Shown: positions 15,766-24,063, numbered from the stretch's first letter. The stretch: 44,534 nucleotides of DNA from CAIPVR01 sp049316905 (GCA_049316905.1 JBMOJH010000015.1:1-44534), one strand, 5' to 3'. Numbers and translations: made by a program. Notes: generated from the letters alone by a model not told the origin.

Positions 15766-15865
15766 GGGGCACCTCGCACACCTGATCCGGGGTCCGACGA
15801 CGCGCGGGACCGAGCGACGACGCTAGACCCGCGCCCTCCGCGCCGGGGGGACCGCCCGATCCCCC

Positions 15866-17035
15866 TCAGCGCTGGAGACAGGGCCCGGTGCCCACCGCCG
15901 CACGCGACCCGCCGAGCGAGGCGAGGAGCTCCCGCACCTGCGCAGGGGCGAGCGCGTAGGCCACCCCGGGCCGGTCGGGCGCCACCGCCACGGCCACGCC
16001 CACCGCGGTTCCGTCGGCGGTGGCGACCGCGCTCCCCGAGTCGCCGGGCGCGAGGTCGCTCGAGAGCACCACCAGACGACGGTCGACGAGGTCGCGGTCG
16101 TAGATGTCGTAGCCGCGGGCGTCGAGCAGGCCCGCGACCGAGAACGGTGACGGGTCGAAACGACCGCCACCCGGGAAGCCGAGCACCAACCCCGTCCTTC
16201 CCTCCTCCGGCTCGGCGAGACGCAGGACCGGCCGGTTCAGATCGGTGGCGACCAGGGCCAGGTCCACCGAGGGATCGAAGGCCACCACGGTGCCGCGCGT
16301 GGTGCGGTCATCGGTGGTGCGCACCTCCAGGCCCTTGGTGCCGGCCACCACATGGGCGTTGGTGACGACCAGCCCGGGGGCCACGACGAAGCCGCTCCCG
16401 GTCTGGATGGTGTCGCAGGCCTGTCCCTCCAGACGCACGGAGCTGGCCGAGAGCCGGGCCAGGGCCGCGGCCGACACGTTCGAGCCCTTGGGCGGTGGCG
16501 GCACCGAGGTGACGGGCCGGGCGTCGCTGAACAGCTCCGGGAAGTCGCCCTGCGCGAGCTGCTGCTCGAGCTCGGCCAGCTGATCCGGTGGGGCGGGGAG
16601 ACGTTCGGCGGCGAAGCGCGCGAGCACGGAGGACCTCGCGGCCTCGGCCGGCCACCCCTTCGCGTTCGACATGAACGGCAGGACCAGCCACGCGAGCACC
16701 GCCACACCGAGCAGGCCGAGGGCACAGCCACCCAGCGCGTCGATACGCCGGGCGCCCCGGCTGCGGGCGGGTGGCCGCAGCCGGGCGCCGATGGCCGAGC
16801 CGATTCCCTGCCCGAGCGACGCCACGGCCACGAGGGCCAGCACGCCGGCGACCAGGAGCAGCGTGTCGGAGGGCCAGTCGATCAGGCGCAGCGCCCGGGG
16901 CACGAGCACCACCGCGAGGCCCAGGCCGAGCGCGGCACCGATCCAGCCGAACGCCCGCGTGAGGAACCCCAGGCGCCAGCCCAGGGCCGCAGCGAGGACG
17001 GCCATCACCAGCAGGACGACGTCGAGACCGTTCAC
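15866..17035 (-). CDS. MarP-like membrane-anchored trypsin-like serine protease with CvpA domain
   Basis: In mycobacteria MarP is a periplasmic protease needed for acid and oxidative-stress resistance. The 389-residue protein has a CvpA-type membrane domain with four helices (about 3-125) and a chymotrypsin-fold domain (about 190-385). The triad is His228 (TNAHVV), Asp258 (PSVDLAL) and Ser333 (GDSGS). Cys207 and Cys386 are placed as the disulfide that locks MarP's active form. The start is GTG 17035, overlapping the trmI stop by 4 nt (GTGA); the longer open frame upstream is a shadow of trmI and ttuA. It is last in the ttuB-ttuA-trmI-marP chain. Confidence 0.9.
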   Translation of the reverse strand: MNGLDVVLLVMAVLAAALGWRLGFLTRAFGWIGAALGLGLAVVLVPRALRLIDWPSDTLLLVAGVLALVAVASLGQGIGSAIGARLRPPARSRGARRIDALGGCALGLLGVAVLAWLVLPFMSNAKGWPAEAARSSVLARFAAERLPAPPDQLAELEQQLAQGDFPELFSDARPVTSVPPPPKGSNVSAAALARLSASSVRLEGQACDTIQTGSGFVVAPGLVVTNAHVVAGTKGLEVRTTDDRTTRGTVVAFDPSVDLALVATDLNRPVLRLAEPEEGRTGLVLGFPGGGRFDPSPFSVAGLLDARGYDIYDRDLVDRRLVVLSSDLAPGDSGSAVATADGTAVGVAVAVAPDRPGVAYALAPAQVRELLASLGGSRAAVGTGPCLQR

Positions 17036-17805
17036 GCCCCGAGGCGGGCCGAGGTGAGGAACCCGGTGTGGGCCACCATCCGGTGGTCGGGACGCACGGC
17101 CTGGCCCTCGACGTACCAGCCGCGCTGGAGCACCTCGCGGGTGTCGGCATCGAAGAACCGCGACCGGGCCAGCGCCTCGCGCAACTGGGTGACCTGCAGG
17201 ACCGACGGCGTGTAGGCGAGCAGGATGCCGCCGGGGCGCAACGCCACCTCGGCGTGGGGCACCACCTGCCAGGGCTCCGGGAGGTCGAGGACCACCCGGT
17301 CGAGGTCGGTCTCGTCGATCCCGTCGTAGCAGTCCCGGAGTTCCACCCGGTAGCGGTCGAGCACCTCGCGGCCGAGGAACTTCTCGACATTGGCCTGCGC
17401 CCGCGCCGCGAAGTCCTCGCGGAGCTCGTAGCCGACGATGTCGGCGCCGGCGCGCAGCATCGCCATGGACAGCGCGCCGGATCCGACGCCGCTCTCGAGC
17501 ACCCGCACACCGGGCGCGATGTCGGCCAGCATCAGGATCGGCCCGAGGTCCTTCGGGTAGATGACCTGGGCCCCGCGGGGCATCTTGAACACGAAGTCGG
17601 CCAGGGTCGGCCGGATCACCACGAAGGCCTGGCCCCGGGTGGTGCGGACCGTGGACCCCTCGGGGAGGCCGAGCAGGTCGTCGTGCTCGATGAAGCCGGA
17701 GTGCGAGTGGAACTGCTTCCCCGGCGTGAGGGTGGCCTGGTAGCGCCGCCCCTTCACATCGATCAGCTGCACCAGGTCGCCCTCGACGAGGGGCCCCACC
17801 GTCAC
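17032..17805 (-). CDS. trmI: tRNA (adenine(58)-N1)-methyltransferase TrmI
   Basis: TrmI uses S-adenosylmethionine to make m1A58 in the tRNA T-loop and works as a tetramer. In the 257-residue protein an N-terminal beta domain (about 1-70) precedes a Rossmann methyltransferase. Its SAM loop is ESGVGSGAL (104-112), preceded by the characteristic PRGAQVIYPKDLGPIL stretch (76-91), and the catalytic region is LDLPEPW. GTG 17805 overlaps the ttuA stop by 4 nt, and its own stop overlaps marP by 4 nt, so all three are translationally coupled. trmI near the proteasome genes is a known actinobacterial neighbourhood. Confidence 0.95.
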   Translation of the reverse strand: MTVGPLVEGDLVQLIDVKGRRYQATLTPGKQFHSHSGFIEHDDLLGLPEGSTVRTTRGQAFVVIRPTLADFVFKMPRGAQVIYPKDLGPILMLADIAPGVRVLESGVGSGALSMAMLRAGADIVGYELREDFAARAQANVEKFLGREVLDRYRVELRDCYDGIDETDLDRVVLDLPEPWQVVPHAEVALRPGGILLAYTPSVLQVTQLREALARSRFFDADTREVLQRGWYVEGQAVRPDHRMVAHTGFLTSARLGA

Positions 17806-18749
17806 CGGTCGCCCCGCGGTGCGAGCTCCACCGGGACCGGGCCCGGCCTGCCGCCGGCGCGCTCCACCAGTCGGCAGAAGGCACACACCTCGCCCGGCGT
17901 GGGCGAGCCGCACACCGCGCAGGTGCCGAGCGCCTCGCGTTCGGCCTCGGCCTCCGGCTCGAAGCGGTCCGCGGCCCGGCGCAGGAACCCGGCGTAGAAG
18001 TCCGCCTTCGTGCCCGGCGACTGCACCTCGATGGCGTTGAGCGCCTCCTTGTACCCGAGGTGCTTGTTGCCGGCCGACATCGGGCACTCCTCGACCTGGT
18101 ACTCGATGCCCGACACGATGCAGTACGCCGCGGTCTCGCGCTCGGAGAGCCGGACGAGGGGCTTCACCTTCCGCGGGAACCCGTCGCGGGCCTCGAGGAC
18201 CGGACGCTGCCGGCCGAGGTACTCCGTCTGCCAGTGGAGCACGTTGCCGAACAGGACCGCGGCCTCGTCGTCGAGGTTGTGGCCCGTGACGAGGACGTCG
18301 TAGCCCTCCTCGAGCGCGACCCGGTCGAACACGTGGCGTTTGCTCATCCCGCAGGCCGAGCACGGCGCGCGTCGCGCCGCCCGGGCCCCGGTGGGGATGT
18401 CGTAGCCGTAGCGCTCCACGAGGTCGACCACCCTCAGGCGGGCGCCGCGCCGTGCCGCGTAGGCCTCGGCGTACTCGTGGGAGACGTCGCTGTAGGACCC
18501 GATGCCGAGACCGACGTACAGGCCGTCGGCCTCCACCCCGAGATCGAGGAGCAGATCCCACACGGCGAGGGAGTCCTTGCCGCCGGAGACGGCCACCAGG
18601 GCCCGCTCGCCGTGCTCGAGCATCCCGTGCTCGTCGATCGCCCGCTGCACCTGGTCACGGCAGAACTTCGTGAAGTGGGGTACGCAGAAGTTCGCGTTGT
18701 GGCGCCGCAGGTCGATGATCGCCGGCTCCCGGCACACCGTGCACTTCAC
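17802..18749 (-). CDS. TtuA-type tRNA 2-thiolation enzyme (PP-loop, [4Fe-4S])
   Basis: TtuA-family enzymes adenylate C2 of a tRNA uridine and replace the oxygen with sulfur; TtuA of Thermus acts on T54. In this 315-residue protein the PP-loop ATP site is SGGKDS (55-60). Two zinc knuckles flank the core: C3/C6/C22 with a histidine at the N-terminus, and two CxxC pairs near 280-300. The three cysteines that bind the catalytic [4Fe-4S] cluster are present as C130-x2-C133 and C222. ATG 18749 follows GAGGGGGG. It lies 13 nt after ttuB and overlaps trmI. A TtuA-like assignment is favoured over TtcA by the zinc fingers and the adjacent TtuB; target position 54 is inference. Confidence 0.9.
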   Translation of the reverse strand: MKCTVCREPAIIDLRRHNANFCVPHFTKFCRDQVQRAIDEHGMLEHGERALVAVSGGKDSLAVWDLLLDLGVEADGLYVGLGIGSYSDVSHEYAEAYAARRGARLRVVDLVERYGYDIPTGARAARRAPCSACGMSKRHVFDRVALEEGYDVLVTGHNLDDEAAVLFGNVLHWQTEYLGRQRPVLEARDGFPRKVKPLVRLSERETAAYCIVSGIEYQVEECPMSAGNKHLGYKEALNAIEVQSPGTKADFYAGFLRRAADRFEPEAEAEREALGTCAVCGSPTPGEVCAFCRLVERAGGRPGPVPVELAPRGDR

Positions 18750-18762
18750 CGCCGGACCCCCC

Positions 18763-18963
18763 TCACGTGGCGCCGCCGGAGATCACCGGACGGACCTCGA
18801 CCTCGTCGTGGTCCTCGAGGCGCTGGTCACCGGGCACGATCGTGCCGTTGCGGACCACGAGGACCGACTCCCGGTTCACGCCGAGTCGGTCGAGGACGAC
18901 CGACACGAGCGCGGGGCCGGGCACCTCGACGGTGCGCGACGGGTTGCGCAGGTGCACCTTCAC
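18763..18963 (-). CDS. TtuB-like ubiquitin-fold sulfur carrier (ThiS/MoaD family)
   Basis: A 66-residue beta-grasp protein that would carry sulfur as a C-terminal thiocarboxylate for TtuA. The pattern MKVHLRNPSRTVEV, then VLDRLGVNRESVLVVRNG, then LEDHDEVEVRPVISGGAT follows the TtuB/ThiS layout, and ISGG matches the TtuB end. Two residues (Ala-Thr) follow the Gly-Gly, so the tail must be trimmed before an E1-like enzyme could activate it. No such enzyme or protease is encoded in the window. The GTG at 18963 gives the family size; the upstream open frame is low-complexity. It is first of the ttuB-ttuA-trmI-marP operon. Confidence 0.85.
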   Translation of the reverse strand: MKVHLRNPSRTVEVPGPALVSVVLDRLGVNRESVLVVRNGTIVPGDQRLEDHDEVEVRPVISGGAT

Positions 18964-19018
18964 CGGGTCGACCCCGGACGTGCGGGTTCCACGTGCTGCA
19001 GTCTCGCGGACGGGCGGG

Positions 19019-19579
19019 TCACTCGAACACGCGGGTTCGTCGGCGGCGCGGGATCCGACGCCGGTGGCCCCGGGCCTCCTCGTACCGCACCTCCCGCGAC
19101 CGGTCGAGCCGTGCGGTGACCGAGTCGAGGTCGGCCCGGGTGCGCACGAGGCGCTTGGACGGGGTGGTGAGCCGGTCGAAGCGGCCGCCGAGCCTGGCCT
19201 CGGCCGTCGCGGCACGACGGTGGCGGCGGCTCCCCGGGCGGCTCCGGTCGAGCCGTCGCTGCGCGCGCTCGAGGCGCCGCGCGGTGGTGAGCTGGCGCCG
19301 GGTGGGTCGGGTCATGTGCTCCTCGCGGGCCCGCAGCGCACGCTGGCGGGCGGCGAGCCGGCGCTCCTCGCGGGTGGCGGGGGGCCGGGCGATGACGGTG
19401 TAGGACTCGCCCGGCCGGAGTCGCACCGTGGTGAGCCGCTCGTCCTCCTTGCGGAGCGACCGGCGCACCTCGTCGAGCAGGTAGACCGAGCCGCGGCCCG
19501 CGAGGTCCGCGCCGATGCCGTCGCCGAACACACGCGACAGCGAGCGGCTCCAGAGGTCGTTCCAGATGCGGGCGGCCAT
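19019..19579 (-). CDS. Basic protein of unknown function
   Basis: A 186-residue protein starting at ATG 19579. Residues 1-65 look folded: an amphipathic start, then SRSLSRVFGDGIGADLAGRGSVYLLDEVRRSLR and a strand-rich segment ending YTVIARPP. Residues 66-186 are very Arg/Ala-rich with heptad-like helices (TREERRLAARQRALRAREE and similar), suggesting a long basic coiled helix that could bind nucleic acid or membrane. No family is recognised. Codon use agrees with its neighbours. It is transcribed toward the ttu operon, with 55 nt between its stop and the ttuB start. Confidence 0.65.
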   Translation of the reverse strand: MAARIWNDLWSRSLSRVFGDGIGADLAGRGSVYLLDEVRRSLRKEDERLTTVRLRPGESYTVIARPPATREERRLAARQRALRAREEHMTRPTRRQLTTARRLERAQRRLDRSRPGSRRHRRAATAEARLGGRFDRLTTPSKRLVRTRADLDSVTARLDRSREVRYEEARGHRRRIPRRRRTRVFE

Positions 19580-19611
19580 GGGTTGCGGTATCGGGACGGC
19601 GCGGCCGCGGC

Positions 19612-19827
19612 TCAGCCGCGCCGCACCTCGATCACGGCCGACGAACGCTTTCCGCCACGGCGCCCGAGCAGGAACGCCACGATCAGCAGGAACAACCCGA
19701 CCAGCAGGCCCGCGGCGAGGAGTTGGTTGCGGGCCCCCTCCACCTGGTCCTGGGCCTCACCCTGGATCTCGCCGAGCTTGCCCTTGATGTCGTCACGGCT
19801 GATGGTGCGCGCCTGGCTCTGGCTCAT
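19612..19827 (-). CDS. Small single-pass membrane protein
   Basis: A 71-residue protein. Residues 1-33 are a polar helix (SRDDIKGKLGEIQGEAQDQVE) reminiscent of CsbD/YtxH-like stress proteins, 37-55 form a membrane helix, and a basic RRGGKR segment follows. ATG 19827 is preceded by GGGAGGA at a suitable distance and overlaps the stop of the upstream gene by 4 nt (ATGA), so the two are coupled. Longer in-frame starts upstream are rejected because they lie inside that gene. It may help the upstream membrane protein, but its function is unknown. Confidence 0.75.
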   Translation of the reverse strand: MSQSQARTISRDDIKGKLGEIQGEAQDQVEGARNQLLAAGLLVGLFLLIVAFLLGRRGGKRSSAVIEVRRG

Positions 19828-20231
19828 GGGGTCCTCCCGGCGTTCGTCCGCCCGCCGGGCGGGTTCTGGGTCATGCGGTACAGGGTGCGCAGGAACAGCC
19901 CGGCGATGATCAGGCCGGTCACCAGCACGATCAGGTAGGGGGCCCACGAGAAGCGGCCCCCTTCGAACTCCCCCGCCTGGTTGAACACCGGGATCTGCTG
20001 CAGCCCCCGGAGCAGGGCGAGCAGCCCGAAGACGATGCCGGAGCCGATGCAGAGCGCCCCGGCGATGCCGAAGCCGAGGTACCGGCCGAGCGTGCGGAGC
20101 GGGTCAACCGTCTCCTGCTTGGCGTAGCCGACCACCAGGTCCTTGAGCTCGGTGATCTGGGTGGTCGCCCCCTTCCGCTCCGGTCGCGGTGACCAGGGCC
20201 GGTTGGGGGGCGTGCTCGGGGCGTCGGCCAC
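19824..20231 (-). CDS. Holin-X/DUF1469-like two-helix membrane protein
   Basis: A 135-residue protein. Residues 1-25 are Pro/Arg-rich and 26-50 form an amphipathic helix (TELKDLVVGYAKQETVDPLRTLGRY). Membrane helices lie at about 52-75 and 96-116. The layout matches the actinobacterial Holin-X or phage holin III-like superfamily, chromosomal proteins for which phage lysis is not implied. GTG 20231 follows GAAGGAGGA, a strong ribosome-binding site. A possible -10 (TAAGAA, around 20260) lies upstream in an AT-richer patch. It is coupled to the 71-residue protein. Confidence 0.75.
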   Translation of the reverse strand: MADAPSTPPNRPWSPRPERKGATTQITELKDLVVGYAKQETVDPLRTLGRYLGFGIAGALCIGSGIVFGLLALLRGLQQIPVFNQAGEFEGGRFSWAPYLIVLVTGLIIAGLFLRTLYRMTQNPPGGRTNAGRTP

Positions 20232-20280
20232 GCGCGTCCTCCTTCTCGGGCGGTCCCTTTCTTAGCATCCCGACCCACGT

Positions 20281-20335
20281 GGGCCCTCGGTCGGGGCGCG
20301 GCCGGCCGCCGACCGGGCGTGGTCCGTCAGGGCCC
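20281..20335 (-). terminator. Nested GC-rich hairpin after the LON-domain gene
   Basis: The outer stem GGGCCCT/AGGGCCC (20281-20287 with 20329-20335) and the inner stem CGGTCGG/CCGACCG (20288-20294 with 20309-20315) overlap the stop codon of the LON-domain gene (20327-20329). No T-tract is present. Confidence 0.5.
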
Positions 20336-21004
20336 GCCCGGGTCCCCCGGGTCGTCGGGCCCGCCGAAGGCGAGGCGCGCCGCGAGCAGCTCCTCCTGCT
20401 CGGCGACGAGGTCGGTGAGGAGCGCCACGCGGGCGCCGAGGTCGGCCGCGCAGAGGATCCGGTAGCGGTCGTGCGCCCCGAGGGGGGTGATCACCGCGAG
20501 CTGGAAGCTGCGCAGGTGCGGGTCCTCGCTGAAGTCGAGCTCCCCGGGTGACGGTGCGCCGAGCTCGGTGGCGAGGGCCGCGAGTCGTCGCACCCGGGAC
20601 TCCAGGGCGCCGAGCGCGGCCTCCGTCCCGTCCGGCACCGCAGCAGGGACCCCAGGGGCGTCATCCGCCGGTCCGCGACGACGCACCCGGGCGCGCGGAT
20701 ACGGGTCGTCGGGCATCCACTCGCGCACCTCGAGCGGATCGGTCCCCACCGCGACGATGGCCCAGCGGCCGTCCTCGGTGCGCGCCGCCTCGATGACCCG
20801 GGCGACGCACGCGCTCATCGCCCGGATGTCGCCGCCGCCCACCTCGCTCCCCCGCTCGATGAGGGCCACCCCGAACTCCGGTTCGGGCGCGGCCAGGACG
20901 TCGTCCACGAGCCGCCGGTAGCGGTCCTCGAAGACGTGCAGCGGCAGCACCATGCCCGGGAGGAGCACCGACCCGAGCGGGAACATCGCGAGCACCTCGT
21001 CCAC
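20327..21004 (-). CDS. Stand-alone LON substrate-binding domain protein
   Basis: A 225-residue protein holding only the LON N-terminal (PUA-like) substrate-binding domain and a helical C-terminal part. The signature is near the start: MFPLGSVLLPGMVLPLHVFEDRYRRLV (about 7-33), then FGVALIERGSEVGGG. There is no ATPase or protease domain, so it is not Lon itself. Such proteins are frequent in actinobacteria and are thought to be adaptors or binding proteins; the role is unproven. The start is GTG 21004. It ends in a nested hairpin and lies 33 nt after the dacB stop, so co-transcription with dacB is possible only in the sense dacB to LON. Confidence 0.85.
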   Translation of the reverse strand: MDEVLAMFPLGSVLLPGMVLPLHVFEDRYRRLVDDVLAAPEPEFGVALIERGSEVGGGDIRAMSACVARVIEAARTEDGRWAIVAVGTDPLEVREWMPDDPYPRARVRRRGPADDAPGVPAAVPDGTEAALGALESRVRRLAALATELGAPSPGELDFSEDPHLRSFQLAVITPLGAHDRYRILCAADLGARVALLTDLVAEQEELLAARLAFGGPDDPGDPGGP

Positions 21005-21037
21005 GGCGGCAGTCTCGCGCCCCGTCGCCGCGAGGGT

Positions 21038-22582
21038 TCAGCCTCCCGCCGGTAGCGGTCCCAGCTCCGCCGGCGTGGGGGTCTGCGGGTAGGCGAGCAA
21101 CGTACGCAGCAACGCCTCCTCCACGGCCTCGTCGGACTCGTCCGCGATCCGGGCGCCGGTGTTGGCGAGCATCGCGAACGCGAGCGGCCGGCCGGGGACC
21201 GTGGTGATCCAGCCGGACAGCGAGCGCACCGAGTTGAGCGAGCCGGTCTTCGCCCGCACGCGGTCGCGGACGTCGTCCTCGCGCAGTCGCCGCGACAGGG
21301 TGCCGGGTCGTCCGGGCCGGGCGAGGCCGTTCGCCAACGTGCCGTCCGGGCCCGACCGGACCAGGAGGGCGGTCAGGAGGTCGCAGGTCAGCCGGTTGTC
21401 GGCCGAGAGGCCCGAACCGTCGGCGAGCACCACCCCGGCGGTCGGAAGGCCCTGCTCGTCGAGCCACCGCCGCATCACCGTGAGCCCCGCGTCGCTGGTG
21501 CCCGCACCCCCCGCCACCCGTCCGATCTCCTTCACCAGGAGCTCAGCGGTGGTGTTGTCGGAGAAGGTCAGCAACTCGGTGACGACGTCCGACACCGGCG
21601 CGGAGGTCGCCTGGCCGAGGACCACGGAGGTGGGCGGTGCGACGCCGACCGCGGGCGGTCCGTCGACCACGACGCCGCGGGCCCGGAGCAGGTCCGTCAG
21701 GATCGTCGCGGCGTACAGCGCGGGATCGGGGGCGGGCCCCGGATCGGGACCCGGCTCCAGCGCCCCGACGGTCCACGCGTCGTTGACCATCAACGCGGAG
21801 AGGTTCGCCACCTGCCGGTCACCCACGAAGCGCGCCGGCCAGCTCGGCCGCGTCCGCTCGGTGTCGTAGCGACTCTCATCGCCCACGACCGAGCCGGTGA
21901 CCCGGCGGAGGCCGCCCGACACCAACGAGTCGGCGGCCGCCTCGAGGGACGTCACCGGGGTCGGACTCGACTGCGTGGAGGCGTAGGTGCCCGTGGCGAG
22001 CAGCGGATCGCCGCCCCCCACCATCCAGAGGTCGCCGGCGACGACGCCGTCGACCGGCGGTGCGCCGGCGCGGAACGTGGTGGTCAAACGGGTATCGGGA
22101 CCGAGGATCGCCAGCGCCGCGGCGCCGGTCAGGACCTTCATGTTCGACGCCGGCACCAGGGGCGTGGCGCCGTTGAGGCCGACCAGGGTGACCGGGCCGT
22201 CGCGCACGACCACGCAGGCATCCGGGGGGAAGGCCCCGAGTGCGGGCGTGGCCGCGTTCGCCACGTTGCGCGCCGCGACCGGCCGCGCCGTCCACGCCGG
22301 GGCGCGGCGGGCGGACAGCAACGGCGTGGCCGTTGCCACCGCGGACGACGATCCCCTCGACGGCGCCCCGGCCACCTCCGGCACGGGCGCGGTCAGCAGC
22401 GCCACGGTGCCGAGCGCGACGGCCGCGAGGGCGAGGACCGCGGCGAACCACATCCAGCGCCGTCCACGGTGTGCAGAACGCGGCCGCCGGGAACGACGCA
22501 CGACGGCGTCGCCCACGTGCGCCTCGCCGCTCAGGGGGTCCGCGGGGGTGGACCCGGGCGCGCCGTCGGACGGTGTCGTCAC
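21038..22582 (-). CDS. dacB: D-alanyl-D-alanine carboxypeptidase/endopeptidase (PBP4 class, S13)
   Basis: This enzyme trims or cleaves peptidoglycan peptides outside the membrane. In the 514-residue protein, residues 1-42 are cytoplasmic and Arg-rich, 43-63 are a signal anchor, and the S13 penicillin-binding fold follows. The catalytic motifs are SxxK Ser146-Lys149 (SNMK), SDN at 341-343 and KTG at 445-447. The large insert between SxxK and SDN (about 150-340) is typical of class C PBPs. GTG 22582 overlaps the stop of the upstream CoA-binding protein gene by 4 nt (GTGA). Two cysteines, C123 and C400, might pair. The link with an acyl-CoA synthetase is positional only. Confidence 0.93.
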   Translation of the reverse strand: MTTPSDGAPGSTPADPLSGEAHVGDAVVRRSRRPRSAHRGRRWMWFAAVLALAAVALGTVALLTAPVPEVAGAPSRGSSSAVATATPLLSARRAPAWTARPVAARNVANAATPALGAFPPDACVVVRDGPVTLVGLNGATPLVPASNMKVLTGAAALAILGPDTRLTTTFRAGAPPVDGVVAGDLWMVGGGDPLLATGTYASTQSSPTPVTSLEAAADSLVSGGLRRVTGSVVGDESRYDTERTRPSWPARFVGDRQVANLSALMVNDAWTVGALEPGPDPGPAPDPALYAATILTDLLRARGVVVDGPPAVGVAPPTSVVLGQATSAPVSDVVTELLTFSDNTTAELLVKEIGRVAGGAGTSDAGLTVMRRWLDEQGLPTAGVVLADGSGLSADNRLTCDLLTALLVRSGPDGTLANGLARPGRPGTLSRRLREDDVRDRVRAKTGSLNSVRSLSGWITTVPGRPLAFAMLANTGARIADESDEAVEEALLRTLLAYPQTPTPAELGPLPAGG

Positions 22583-24063
22583 GTGGTGGGGAGTCCGCGC
22601 CGACGCAGCCAGCGGGCCCGGCGGACCAGGTGACCGAGCGCGGTCACTGCCCGGTCGGCCGACGGGTAGCAGAGCCGCCCGGTGGCCCGCACCGTGGCCG
22701 GACCCGGGTTGTCGGGGAACGCGACGGCCAGCTCGGTGGCGGTCAGCACGGGCTTCCCCGTGGCAACCGAGACGTCGCACGCCGCCTGGGCGAAGCGGGC
22801 GTCCTGGCGCTCGTGGTAGTCCACGATCCGCTCCAGGCCGTCGCCCGGGTAGCGACCGCCCTCACGCAGCATCCGCGCCTGGTTCGACTGGATCCCGAGG
22901 CCCAGGTACACCACCGCGTCGACCCCGGAGTGGGCCGCGACGAGCTCGAGGACCTCGGGGATGGTGTCGCGGGTCTCGCCGCCGGCGAGGTCGATCGGGT
23001 TGTTGCGGCTCCAGCGCGGCGGCAACTTCTCGTCGATCGCGGCCCGCAGGTCGTCGGGCAGTTCGGCCAGCTCCAGGTCGGGGTGGCGGGTGATCGCGTC
23101 CGCCGTGACCACGCCCCATCCCCCGGCGGTGGTGATGACCATCACGCGGTTGCCCGCGGGCAACGGCTGCGTGGCGAAGGTGGCCGCGGCCTCGAACGCC
23201 TCCTCCACGGAGGCCGCCCGGTTCACACCCGTCTGGCGGCACATGCCGTCGAAGGTGCGGTCGTCGGTGGCGAGCGAGCCGGTGTGCGACGCCGCGGCGC
23301 GCGCCCCGCCCGAGGTGGCACCGCCCTTCATCACCACGACCGGCATGGTCGGGGCCACCTCCGAGAACGCGGCCGCCACGGCACGGCCGTCGGTGATGCC
23401 CTCCATGTAGGCCAGGCCGACGCTCGTGGCCGGGTCGTCCGCGTACCAGCGGAGGAGGTCGACCACGCCCGTGGCGGCGGCGTTGCCCGCCGAGACGGCG
23501 CGGGAGATGCCCACCCCGGTGGCGCACGACCAGTTCATGAAGCTCGAGACGAAGTTGCCGGACTGGCTCGCCACCCCGATGGATCCCGCCGGCGGGTAGG
23601 GCGCCACGATCTGCGCGCACAGCTGCGACGGCGTGGAGACCACCCCCTGGCCGTTGGGGCCGACGAGCAGGATCCCGAGCTCGTCGCACAACGCCACCAG
23701 CTCGGCCTCGGCCCGGCGGCCCTCGTCCCCGGCCTCCCCGTAGCCGGCGGAGGTGAGGAACGCCGCGCGGATGCCCTTGGCCGCCGCGGTACGCAGGAGG
23801 TCGAGGTTGGCGGCCGCGGGCGTGCACACGAAGACCAGGTCGGCGCGGCCCTCCGGCAGCTCGTCGAGCGAGCGCAGGCACTCCACGCCCAGGACGGTGG
23901 CGCCGTCGCGGTTGGTGGCGAACACCTCGCCGCCGTAGCCCGAGGCCAGGATGTTGTGGAGGCTGACGAAGCCGAACTTGCCGGGGTGCGTGCTGGCCCC
24001 CGCCACCACCACGCCCCGCGGCTCGAAGAGGGCCCGGAACTGCTCGTCGGTGGGGCGGCTCAC
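22579..24063 (-). CDS. NDP-forming acyl-CoA synthetase, alpha-type (CoA-binding/succinyl-CoA ligase-like) subunit
   Basis: With the ATP-grasp protein upstream it should interconvert acyl-CoA + NDP + phosphate and acid + CoA + NTP. In the 494-residue protein an N-terminal CoA-binding Rossmann domain (about 10-140: VVVAGAS, FVCTPAAA, GPNGQG) is followed by two succinyl-CoA-synthetase-like flavodoxin folds (about 155-490). The phosphorylated histidine is His260 in SHTGSLA. Its ATG overlaps the ATP-grasp stop by 4 nt, and its stop overlaps dacB by 4 nt. The substrate (acetate, branched-chain acids, or others) cannot be read from the sequence. Confidence 0.88.
   Translation of the reverse strand: MSRPTDEQFRALFEPRGVVVAGASTHPGKFGFVSLHNILASGYGGEVFATNRDGATVLGVECLRSLDELPEGRADLVFVCTPAAANLDLLRTAAAKGIRAAFLTSAGYGEAGDEGRRAEAELVALCDELGILLVGPNGQGVVSTPSQLCAQIVAPYPPAGSIGVASQSGNFVSSFMNWSCATGVGISRAVSAGNAAATGVVDLLRWYADDPATSVGLAYMEGITDGRAVAAAFSEVAPTMPVVVMKGGATSGGARAAASHTGSLATDDRTFDGMCRQTGVNRAASVEEAFEAAATFATQPLPAGNRVMVITTAGGWGVVTADAITRHPDLELAELPDDLRAAIDEKLPPRWSRNNPIDLAGGETRDTIPEVLELVAAHSGVDAVVYLGLGIQSNQARMLREGGRYPGDGLERIVDYHERQDARFAQAACDVSVATGKPVLTATELAVAFPDNPGPATVRATGRLCYPSADRAVTALGHLVRRARWLRRRGLPTT

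Noticed and set aside
15323..15826. A Val-rich plus-strand open frame resembling a membrane protein
   Set aside because: It is the antisense of the Thr-codon tract of the minus-strand membrane protein; Thr codons read as Val/Gly on the other strand.
17032..18963. Concluding that the organism is a thermophile from the ttu genes
   Set aside because: TtuA/TtuB relatives and TrmI also occur in mesophilic actinobacteria; the genes support a predicted modification, not a growth temperature.
19824..20231. A phage holin and therefore a prophage remnant
   Set aside because: Holin-X-like proteins are common chromosomal membrane proteins in actinobacteria, and no other phage gene or attachment site is present.
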